From NCBI GenBank assembly GCA_027335515.1, contig DAHWHT010000050.1, forward strand, positions 1 through 5,753: DNA of 5,753 bases, given 5' to 3'. The first letter of the stretch is position 1, and every line of letters begins with the position of its first letter. This document shows positions 1-5,277 of this stretch, piece after piece. Under the pieces are notes generated by a model that was not told where the DNA came from, searched no databases, and saw nothing but the letters and a program-made list of their open reading frames with translations. A program made the position numbers and the translations under genes. Origin of the DNA: Clostridia bacterium (GTDB lineage: Bacteria > Bacillota_E > RBS10-35 > JAJYVN01).

Positions 1-101
1 CAAGTGCGGTTGCGGACCCCTACCCCTCGCTTCGACCGGGTCGTCGCCGACCTACGCCGGAGGGGTGACTTGACGGCTCCGACTCTGCCGCCGCCGGGCT
101 C
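1..101. other. No recognisable gene in the left margin
   Basis: I see no gene in these bases. The open plus-strand frame that crosses them (from position 4 to 192) has arginine- and proline-rich composition typical of noncoding GC-rich sequence, resembles no family I know, and runs antisense into the better-supported TIGR04255 remnant. The minus-strand frames are closed by stops. This stretch appears more GC-rich than the neighbouring remnant, so the remnant's homology probably ends at about 102-110 at a rearrangement breakpoint. Confidence 0.4.
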
Positions 102-475
102 TCACCGGCCGGATCGGGTCACCTTATCTGGACGCACCCCACGCGAAAGCCACAGAGGCCTCGAAAGCCTCCCAACGGTCATACGGTGCTAGGCGACCAA
201 ATGCAAAGCCGGAAACGTTGAACTGCCAAACTTGGCGCTTGTCTGCAGATAAAAACATGTATCCAGACGGAATCTGCGAAGCAGTGGCACCCACCTTGGT
301 TCCGGTAGACATCTCGGCATGCACGTCGAGCTTGGTCTTGCGACGGGGATACAGCTTCTGCAGGTTATCCGGCAAGGTTACAGGACAACTCTGTCTCGCT
401 TGGAAGGTCCGTCCGAACGTCGATGATGGCCTCGGTTATCGGAGCCCGGTCATAGTGCCGTTGCGGCACGAACAA
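102..475 (-). pseudogene. TIGR04255-family protein, frameshifted N-terminal remnant
   Basis: This looks like the first half of a TIGR04255-family protein, a sporadically distributed family of unknown function that is usually about 250 residues long. A GGGAGG ribosome binding site (483-488) lies 7 bases before a TTG start at 475. Three frames join to give the family pattern. Frame one (475 to about 376) reads YDRAPITEAIIDVRTDLPSE and then hits TAA at 365-367. Frame two (375 to about 150) holds YPRRK, then GYMFLSADKRQVWQF, FAFGRLAPYDRWEAFE. Frame three (about 150 to 102) gives LWLSRGVRPDKVTR and then TGA. Both shifts go in the same direction, as one inserted base (or two lost) would cause. Homology stops where the family's RxGxRYxNRI segment should begin, so the C-terminal half is missing. 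The family assignment is from memory of the consensus. The double frameshift and truncation make function unlikely, unless the breaks are sequencing errors. Confidence 0.68.
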
Positions 476-495
476 TAGGTTTCCTCCCGGTGATC

Positions 496-512
496 GGCCA
501 ACCCTCTTGGCC
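496..512. repeat. Inverted repeat GGCCAA-N5-TTGGCC upstream of the TIGR04255 remnant
   Basis: Six-base arms (496-501 and 507-512) are separated by CCCTC. The repeat lies just upstream of the ribosome binding site of the minus-strand TIGR04255 remnant, so it could be an old operator or leader hairpin of that gene. No T-tract follows on either strand, which argues against an intrinsic terminator. No clear -35/-10 pair was found beside it. Confidence 0.35.
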
Positions 513-555
513 TCGCCCATAAGTCAGCCACCCGTTTCAATGTGCGTTCGGCACG

Positions 556-574
556 CGGAAGGAACTTCCTTCCG
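556..574. repeat. Perfect 19-bp palindrome CGGAAGGAACTTCCTTCCG
   Basis: Nine-base arms pair perfectly around a single central C. It sits between the TIGR04255 remnant and the transposase remnant, in a stretch with no supported coding. An odd-length palindrome of this size resembles the operator of a dimeric regulator, or could be a relic of an inserted element. Neither role can be shown from the sequence, and I do not recognise the motif as the site of a known regulator. Confidence 0.45.
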
Positions 575-593
575 ATGTTCAGCCGGGCCCTAG

Positions 594-1000
594 CTGTCGG
601 CAGTATCCACCTGGCGCGTCAAGAGACTGTTCACAAGCGCGGCTGGCGGGTCGGCTGGCACGGATCTCGCCAAGCATCTCCGTCACAGCAACCGCACCAT
701 TGCCCGCTGCCAGGAGCACTGCAACGAAGCAGGGATACTGGCCCTCTTCGAGCGGCCCCGTAACGACGCACCCTCCGCGCTTGAGCATTCAGGAGGTACT
801 CGCGATCTGCGAAACCGCGCTGACCGAGATCCGCGCCACCCGGACCTCCCCGTCACCCGCCGGCGCCCCCTGGCGGACCACCTCCGCGGACACCGGCAGG
901 TCGACGTCTGCGACGAGCGGCCCATGTCGGATACCGCATACCCGCGGCACCTGGAAGAAGGCGCAGGTTCAGCGCGTACCACCGGCGTCGCCGCCAGGCC
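594..1000 (+). pseudogene. IS630-like transposase, degraded N-terminal remnant
   Basis: The frame beginning after the TAG at 591-593 stays open for about 140 codons to TGA at 1014 but has no usable start. It contains a helix-turn-helix-like stretch (LAKHLRHSNRTIARCQEHC) followed by NEAGILALFERPRND. This matches the 'tvrrWrrrFneeGleaLldrPRsGrP' segment after the DNA-binding domain of IS630-family transposases. The next expected piece, PPRLSIQEVLAICETALTE, appears in another frame (772-828). The original frame then resumes with DLPVTRRRPLADHL (843-884), comparable to the family's 'grPiTHWtpreLAdev'. This requires two compensating frameshifts. The DDE catalytic half is missing because the VOC gene's 3' end occupies that position. 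It is therefore an inactive, truncated relic. Helix-turn-helix proteins related to IS630 are an alternative, and the match is judged from memory of the family. Confidence 0.5.
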
Positions 1001-1038
1001 GCCTCAGGCCGGGTGACGCGCGGCAGCGGCCTGAGGCG
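1000..1038 (-). terminator. Strong hairpin across the VOC stop codon, possible terminator
   Basis: CGCCTCAGGCCG (1000-1011) and CGGCCTGAGGCG (1027-1038) form a perfect 12-bp stem with a 15-base loop. The VOC gene's TGA lies inside the distal arm. Its place at the end of the last gene of the minus-strand cluster suits transcript termination or 3'-end protection. No U-tract follows, so it is not a canonical intrinsic terminator, and Rho-dependent termination or RNA stabilisation is equally possible. Confidence 0.45.
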
Positions 1039-1426
1039 AGTCGGGCGCGATCTGCATCAGCTCGATGCGGTTGCCGTCCGGATCGGTGAGCCAGGCCTGG
1101 GCGTTGTGGTCCCGGCCCACGCGCGGCGGACCGTCGGCCCGCACCCCCCGCGCCTCCAGATCCGCCAGCGTGGCCGCCAAGTCGTCCACCTCCAGACAGA
1201 GGTGGCGATAGGCGGTGCCCGCAGGCGCCTTGCCAGGCTGGACGCGCGCGTCGGGAAACAACTCCAGGAAGTCCCCGCCGCGCACCTGCAGGTAGACGAT
1301 CCAGGTCTCGCCCTTTTCGTTGTTCAACCGGAAGGCCTCGCGCAAGCCAAGCCCGCCGACGTACCACTTCAGGCTGCGCTCCAGGTCCGAAACCCCGTAG
1401 GCCGCATGACCGATGCCCGTGATCAT
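1004..1426 (-). CDS. VOC/glyoxalase-fold metalloprotein
   Basis: This encodes a 140-residue vicinal-oxygen-chelate (VOC) superfamily protein made of two beta-alpha-beta-beta-beta modules. Four candidate metal ligands are visible: H7 (GIGHAAYGV), E55 (FLELF), H75 (YRHLCLEV) and E122 (NRIELMQI). This is the His/Glu/His/Glu pattern of glyoxalase I, with spacing close to the E. coli enzyme. The C-terminal signature WLTDPDGNRIEL is typical of lactoylglutathione lyase-like and dioxygenase-like members. The substrate cannot be read off: a lyase, isomerase, epimerase or ring-cleavage role is possible. The ATG at 1426 is chosen because the fold begins right there. Upstream in-frame starts at 1516 and 1453 add 30 or 9 low-complexity residues. 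The ribosome binding site is weak (GGAAGG about 11 bases upstream). It lies 143 bases downstream of the transporter gene on the same strand and may share its transcript. Confidence 0.9.
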   Translation of the reverse strand: MITGIGHAAYGVSDLERSLKWYVGGLGLREAFRLNNEKGETWIVYLQVRGGDFLELFPDARVQPGKAPAGTAYRHLCLEVDDLAATLADLEARGVRADGPPRVGRDHNAQAWLTDPDGNRIELMQIAPDSPQAAAARHPA

Positions 1427-1503
1427 CCCCGTCGCCGCCCTTCCACTGCGCATCCCCTGCGGCCGGCGTTCGTCCTGAGCCGGCGCCCCCCTGCCGACGC
1501 GAA

Positions 1504-1530
1504 GCGGGCGGGACACCCTGCCCCGCCCGC
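1504..1530 (-). terminator. GC-rich hairpin after the MFS gene
   Basis: GCGGGCGGG (1504-1512) pairs perfectly with CCCGCCCGC (1522-1530) around a 9-base loop. In the minus-strand transcript it forms 40 bases after the transporter's stop codon and about 80 bases before the VOC start. Only TTC follows the stem, so termination would be weak or partial. It may instead reduce read-through into the VOC gene or protect the upstream mRNA. Confidence 0.4.
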
Positions 1531-1569
1531 CATTGGCACCACCGTCCGCATCGCCCGCTCCGCCAAACC

Positions 1570-2997
1570 CTACTGCCCGCCCCCGAAGCTCAGCGCGGCA
1601 CCGCCGGCCGGCGCTGCCGGCGCGGCGTAGCGGTCCTCGCCGCTGATCTCCTCCAGCGAGCGGCCCGAAGGCTCCGGCAGCACCAGGGTCATCAGGATGC
1701 CGACCACGGAGAGCGCGAAGGTCAGCGTCAGGGTGCCGGTCAGACCCAGGAAGTGGTTCAGCACTGGGAAGGCGAACACCCCGAGGAAGGCACCGAACTT
1801 GGCCACCCCGGCCGAGATCCCGTGCCCCGTGGAGCGGGCACTCACCGGATACAACTCGGCCGACAGCACGAAGGTGGTGCAGTTGGGACCGAACTCGGCG
1901 AAGAAGTAGCTCAGGCCATAGACCAGCAGGAACGGCAGCACCATGTGGGTCAGGCCGGGAATGATGCCGATGGCCAGGAAGGCCAGGCCCATCATGCCAA
2001 AGCCGATCAACTGCAGCCGGCGGTGGCCGATGCGGTCCATGTACAGGAAGGACAGGAGGTAGCCGGGCACGGCGGCCAGCGTGAAGAGAATCAGGCTCCA
2101 GGCCATCATCGCCATGGGACCGGCGCCCGGGGCCAGATCGCGCAGGATGAGCGGGGTCGAGATCGTGTTGCCGTAGTACGCGTAGTCGAAGATAAACCAG
2201 GTGCCGGCGGTGCCAAGCAGCATCATCAGGTAGCGGGGGTTGGTGATGAACGCCCGGAAGGAGAGGCGGACCCGGCCTTCGCTGGCCGCCACGACGGGGC
2301 GCACGCTGCCGCCCGAGAAGCGATCCATCGCCGCAGCGGCGCCCTGAGCGTCACCGCGCACCCGGGCCGTGTACCGCGGGCTCTCGGGCATCGTCCGCCG
2401 GAAGTAGATGACGGCCAGAGCCGGTAGCGCACCCAGACCAAGCATCCAGCGCCACGCCAGGTCGGACGGCACCCCGGCCGCCAGGAGCGTCAGGGCCACC
2501 ACGGGACCGATCACCAGACCCAGGGCCTGCATCGAAAAGACCAGCGTGACCAGCTTGCCGCGGTCCCGCCGGTTCGCATACTCACTCATGATCACGGCAC
2601 TGACGGGATAATCGCCGCCGATGCCGACCCCAAGCAGAAAGCGGAAGGCGATGAGCCAAATCAGGCTCGGTGCGAAGGCCGATCCGATGGCGGCCACGGC
2701 CATGATGGCCGCCTCCACACCATAGATGGCCTTGCGGCCCACAACGTCCGCCAGACGGCCGAAGATGAACGCGCCCAGAAAGGCCGCGGCCAGGGAGACG
2801 CTGCCGACCAGGCCGATCGCACCGCTGCTCAGATGCCAGTTCTTGGCGATCAGGGTCATGGCGGCCCCGATGATGAACAGGTCGTAAGCGTCGGTGAAAA
2901 ACCCCATACCCGCCGTCAGCGCCGCCCGCAGGTGAAACAGCCCGAGCGGTGCCTCGTCCAGCGCCTCACTCAACCCGCGGGCATTCGGTCCGGACAC
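1570..2997 (-). CDS. MFS transporter, phosphate:H+ symporter (PHS) type
   Basis: This encodes a 475-residue inner-membrane transporter with about 12 predicted transmembrane helices. PHS-family (TC 2.A.1.9, Pho84-like) hallmarks are clear. They are GFFTDAYDLF in helix 1 (residues 32-41, D36 and D39), the loop 2-3 motif GRLADVVGRK (80-89), GGDYPVSAVIMSEYANRR (127-144), and in the second half FFAEFGPNCTTF with ELYP and RSTGHGIS. Known members move phosphate with protons. Bacterial and archaeal relatives are often annotated as sugar or organic-acid carriers, so the substrate is open. The GTG at 2997 is chosen because GGGAGGGG ends 8 bases before it. An in-frame ATG at 3057 would add 20 poorly conserved residues and has no such site. 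The C-terminal tail (AAPAAPAGGAA) is low-complexity. The gene lies 138 bases after the oxidoreductase gene on the same strand, which makes joint use of a substrate plausible. Confidence 0.93.
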   Translation of the reverse strand: MSGPNARGLSEALDEAPLGLFHLRAALTAGMGFFTDAYDLFIIGAAMTLIAKNWHLSSGAIGLVGSVSLAAAFLGAFIFGRLADVVGRKAIYGVEAAIMAVAAIGSAFAPSLIWLIAFRFLLGVGIGGDYPVSAVIMSEYANRRDRGKLVTLVFSMQALGLVIGPVVALTLLAAGVPSDLAWRWMLGLGALPALAVIYFRRTMPESPRYTARVRGDAQGAAAAMDRFSGGSVRPVVAASEGRVRLSFRAFITNPRYLMMLLGTAGTWFIFDYAYYGNTISTPLILRDLAPGAGPMAMMAWSLILFTLAAVPGYLLSFLYMDRIGHRRLQLIGFGMMGLAFLAIGIIPGLTHMVLPFLLVYGLSYFFAEFGPNCTTFVLSAELYPVSARSTGHGISAGVAKFGAFLGVFAFPVLNHFLGLTGTLTLTFALSVVGILMTLVLPEPSGRSLEEISGEDRYAAPAAPAGGAALSFGGGQ

Positions 2998-3019
2998 GAT
3001 TGCGTCCCCTCCCTGTCCT

Positions 3020-3074
3020 CGCTGGGCCCGGCGACCGTTCGACGCCTGTCGCGTCACTGCCGTCGGGCCCAGCG
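3020..3074 (-). promoter_or_regulatory. Large stem-loop in the 5' leader of the MFS gene
   Basis: CGCTGGGCCCG (3020-3030) and CGGGCCCAGCG (3064-3074) are a perfect 11-bp inverted repeat around a 33-base loop. The loop contains a smaller possible hairpin (GACGC with GCGTC). In the minus-strand transcript the structure ends shortly before the GGGAGGGG ribosome binding site at 3006-3013, so it could modulate transcript elongation, stability or ribosome access. Each arm also carries the palindrome GGGCCC, so paired operator sites for a DNA-binding protein are an alternative reading. It matches no riboswitch class I can name. Confidence 0.45.
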
Positions 3075-3135
3075 TAACAGGGTCAGATCAACGTCCGGTT
3101 GCACCCACGTGAAGATTGCGTGAAGGCGGCCGCCG

Positions 3136-4383
3136 TCACACCGCGCCCGCGAGCCCGTAGGCCTTGTCGATCGCCCCCTGGTACACGTCGACCGCCCCCG
3201 AGAGCACGTCCGCCACGCGCACGACCCCGCGTGTGGCCGCGGATTCCAACACCGCCATGGCGCAGGCGAGATCGCTGAGCCCCTGGAGCCCATCGGCCTC
3301 CATGGGCGGTCCACCCTCGACGGCACGCACGAAGTCCAGGAACTGCAGGGCCTTGGTGTCGCGGATGCCGCCGGGAAACCATGCGCCGTGCCGCGCGTCG
3401 GAGCCGACCAGCGCCGCCAGATCCTCCTCGGCCCCGCCCTCCGGCAGCCAGCGCCGGCCCTTGATCACCCCGCGCGCGCCGTAGACCACCGGTCCACCTG
3501 GCCAGAACGTCGGCTCCCCGTGGCCCGCCCAGGAAAAGCTGACGTGGCCGAGCCCGCCGCCGGCCAGACGGAACACCGCGTGAAAGGTGTCCTCCACATC
3601 GGGTCGGACCCGCTGCGCCACCGCGCCGTCCGGCCCCAGCGTCCAGCGCTCCGGAGCGAAGCGGGCCGTCATCGCCGTCACCTCGGCGACCTCGCCTGCG
3701 ATGGCGCGGATCTGATCAAATTGGTGGACGCCGATGTCGACGCTCGGCCCGCCACCCGCCTGCAGCTTGAGGTGGCGCCAGGGCGTTTCGGCAACGATGC
3801 GGTCGGGCGACCAGGCACCGGCGCCAACCCCACCCATCAGCATCATCTCCACCGCGCCGAGCACGCCGCTGCGCACGGCCCAGGACTGCAGGCGCACCGT
3901 CGCGTCATAGCGCACGCCCTCGGCGACACCCAGCACGCAGCCGTGCCGCTCCGCCGCCGCGAGCATCGCCCGGCCGGCGCGGACCGAAACGGCCAACGGC
4001 TTCTCGCACAGCACGTGCACCCCGGCCTCCAGGCAGGCGACGGCCTGGGTATGGTGCAGGTGCACCGGGGTGAGCAGCAGTACGGCGTCGACGCAGTCTG
4101 CCGCGAGCATGTCGCCGAGGTCCGTGAAGCACTCCGGCAGGGTGTCGGGGTGGACGTCGCTGACGTAGAGGTGCTCCGCGGCCAGGGGGTCGCCCGCGGC
4201 CCCCACGGGCGGACGGGGCACCGGGCCCTCGCCGCGCCGCCGGAACGCCTGGGCCCCGGCCGGCGTGCGGCCGACCAACGCGGTGACGCGGAAATCCGCC
4301 AACCCCGCCTGCAGCAGGGCCCGCATGCCCCGCAGGTGGGAAGGTAGGATGCGGGCGGTGCCAACGATACCCACGCGCAACAA
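3136..4383 (-). CDS. Gfo/Idh/MocA-family NAD(P)-dependent oxidoreductase
   Basis: This encodes a 415-residue soluble dehydrogenase. The N-terminal Rossmann fold starts at once with LRVGIVGTARI (a GxxGxA-type dinucleotide loop). The hallmark CEKPLAVS places E127 and K128 at the active-site entrance. The C-terminal alpha/beta domain holds GGGPSVDIGVHQFD, giving the catalytic pair D216 and H220 in the same D-x3-H spacing as inositol dehydrogenase. Family members oxidise or reduce hydroxyl/keto groups of sugars, inositols and related acids, and the substrate here is unknown. An insert rich in proline and glycine (about residues 50-68) lengthens the Rossmann half. I choose TTG at 4383 because GGGGAG lies 7 bases upstream and the family usually begins right at the Rossmann strand. 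GTG at 4416 would add 11 residues and is preceded by a hairpin rather than a clear ribosome binding site. It is the first gene of the minus-strand trio. Confidence 0.93.
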   Translation of the reverse strand: MLRVGIVGTARILPSHLRGMRALLQAGLADFRVTALVGRTPAGAQAFRRRGEGPVPRPPVGAAGDPLAAEHLYVSDVHPDTLPECFTDLGDMLAADCVDAVLLLTPVHLHHTQAVACLEAGVHVLCEKPLAVSVRAGRAMLAAAERHGCVLGVAEGVRYDATVRLQSWAVRSGVLGAVEMMLMGGVGAGAWSPDRIVAETPWRHLKLQAGGGPSVDIGVHQFDQIRAIAGEVAEVTAMTARFAPERWTLGPDGAVAQRVRPDVEDTFHAVFRLAGGGLGHVSFSWAGHGEPTFWPGGPVVYGARGVIKGRRWLPEGGAEEDLAALVGSDARHGAWFPGGIRDTKALQFLDFVRAVEGGPPMEADGLQGLSDLACAMAVLESAATRGVVRVADVLSGAVDVYQGAIDKAYGLAGAV

Positions 4384-4419
4384 TGCGCCACTCCCCGTCC
4401 GGCCGAACGCGGCCACCGT

Positions 4420-4435
4420 GGGCGGTTAGCCGCCC
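4420..4435 (-). repeat. Hairpin GGGCGG-TTAG-CCGCCC in the oxidoreductase leader
   Basis: Six-base arms around a tetraloop lie 3 bases upstream of the alternative GTG start at 4416 and about 36 bases upstream of the TTG start at 4383. In mRNA it would hide the only purine-rich stretch (GGGGCGG) that could serve the GTG start, which supports the downstream TTG. It may be a small leader structure, and nothing shows regulation directly. Confidence 0.35.
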
Positions 4436-4468
4436 CGCTGGGCAGCTCCTGCCGCCCGACGGTCAGGT

Positions 4469-4498
4469 TTGTCCTTTGACACGCGAAGGGGCATGATA
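4469..4498 (+). promoter_or_regulatory. Possible promoter in the divergent intergenic region
   Basis: TTGTCC (4469-4474) and CATGAT (4492-4497) are 17 bases apart, each matching four of six consensus sigma-A positions. A perfect TTGACA at 4476-4481 lies inside but has no well-spaced -10. On the opposite strand TATCAT (4498 to 4493) is a good -10 for the oxidoreductase gene but lacks a clear -35. This more AT-rich patch between divergent genes is the natural place for promoters in both directions. The exact elements are uncertain. Confidence 0.35.
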
Positions 4499-4592
4499 AC
4501 CATGCTGGGGTGCACGCCGTTCGAAGGCCCAAAGCTGCGGCGCCGGCGGCCTTGCTCCGGTCGGCCGCACGGAGGCGCGGGAGGTGGTTGCC

Positions 4593-5003
4593 ATGCAAGT
4601 CGTCACCTGGAACGGAAGCCGTTTCGGCCCGGGCGACCTCTTTCGGGTGGCCCGTGAGGCGCGGGCCCGTTCCTGGCTGGGGGAAGGCGGACGTCGCTTC
4701 CTTTACCATGCCGGGGTCTGCCTGGCAACCGATCGCTCCCTGACGCCGGAACAGTCCCTGGAACTGGACCGGTTGCTGAGTGAACTGCGCCGTCTGGGCA
4801 GCACCTGCCTTGAGGGTGTCCACCCAGCCGCTCGCCCCCAAGACACGGAGGCCCGGTCCGACCTGCAGGAACTGGAACGGGAACTCGCCGCGCTGCGCCT
4901 CTTCCTGGCGGCGGCGACGGAACGCGTGGAGGCCCACTGGCAGCGGCTGCAGCGGCGCAAGCAGGGGCTTCCTCCAGAGAGCGGACCCGACTTTTATACC
5001 TGA
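4593..5003 (+). CDS. Hypothetical protein, 136 residues, C-terminal coiled coil
   Basis: I do not recognise this protein. It is soluble, with no signal peptide or membrane segment. The N-terminal part (residues 1-45, with WNGSRFGPGDLFRVAREAR and RRFLYHAGVCL) looks globular. Residues 50-70 form a leucine-rich helix (TPEQSLELDRLLSELRRLG), and residues 84-123 (rich in E, L, R and A) are probably a coiled coil that could mediate dimerisation. The tail ends GPDFYT. Two cysteines (C43, C72) match no known metal motif. The ATG at 4593 is chosen over the GTG at 4584 because GGGAGG (4579-4584) lies 8 bases before the ATG and overlaps the GTG. Strong ribosome binding, codon-like composition and a divergent promoter-like region argue that it is a real gene. 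It is transcribed away from the oxidoreductase gene, so a regulatory link to that cluster is possible but not shown. Confidence 0.75.
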   Translation: MQVVTWNGSRFGPGDLFRVAREARARSWLGEGGRRFLYHAGVCLATDRSLTPEQSLELDRLLSELRRLGSTCLEGVHPAARPQDTEARSDLQELERELAALRLFLAAATERVEAHWQRLQRRKQGLPPESGPDFYT

Positions 5004-5277
5004 GTACCCGTGCCGCGTCCGGGGCTCCCTCCGACGCATCCGACGCGCCTGAAATCGCCCGTGCGCCCACGTCCCACCCCGTGTATACTTTCGTTGTCCG
5101 GGCGGGCCGCGCGACGGTCGGCCCTGACCCCCTGAACAACCGACAATCCAGGATCCGCGGGCCCGCGGGACACCGGCCCGGTCGTCCGCACGCCACGGAC
5201 GCCAGACGCGCGTGGCGTGCGCCGGATGGAACCGCAAGCCGTCTCCTGCCGTCCTGCCCAATGGAGGGGCATGCCGC
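5004..5277 (+). promoter_or_regulatory. Intergenic region with -10-like box and structured leader
   Basis: No gene is supported here. TATACT at 5084-5089 is a good sigma-A -10 box in a GC-rich setting, although no matching -35 lies at 17 bases. If used, it gives a leader of about 180 bases for the lipoprotein gene. That leader contains adjacent pairing elements. These are GGGCC/GGCCC (5104-5108, 5120-5124), the 14-bp perfect palindrome CCGCGGGCCCGCGG (5155-5168), the pair ACCGG-C-CCGGT directly after it, and an 11-bp stem at 5187-5221. No T-tract follows any of them. The run could be a leader regulator, termination signals of the upstream gene, or a small RNA. It matches no riboswitch I recognise. 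Confidence 0.4.
5187..5221 (+). repeat. Perfect 11-bp inverted repeat in the lipoprotein leader
   Basis: CGCACGCCACG (5187-5197) and CGTGGCGTGCG (5211-5221) pair without mismatch around a 13-base loop. It lies about 40 bases upstream of the GGAGGGG ribosome binding site (5263-5269) of the lipoprotein gene. It could be an mRNA stem-loop or an operator, and the sequence alone does not decide. Confidence 0.5.

Noticed and set aside
4..192. Small plus-strand open frame at the left edge
   Set aside because: No ribosome binding site and low-complexity composition. It overlaps the antisense TIGR04255 remnant.
1013..1630. Plus-strand open frame of 205 codons
   Set aside because: It is antisense to the VOC gene and the transporter's 3' end, with no recognisable domain.
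1753..2427. Plus-strand open frame of 224 codons
   Set aside because: It is antisense to the PHS-type transporter and has the Gly/His/Glu-rich composition expected of a mirror frame.
3126..3135. GGCGGCCGCC palindrome right after the oxidoreductase stop codon
   Set aside because: Only 10 bp with no loop or T-tract. Such short GC palindromes are expected by chance in this base composition.
3388..4347. Plus-strand open frame of 319 codons
   Set aside because: It lies wholly antisense to the oxidoreductase gene, which shows clear family motifs. The frame's His/Arg/Gln-rich product resembles nothing known.
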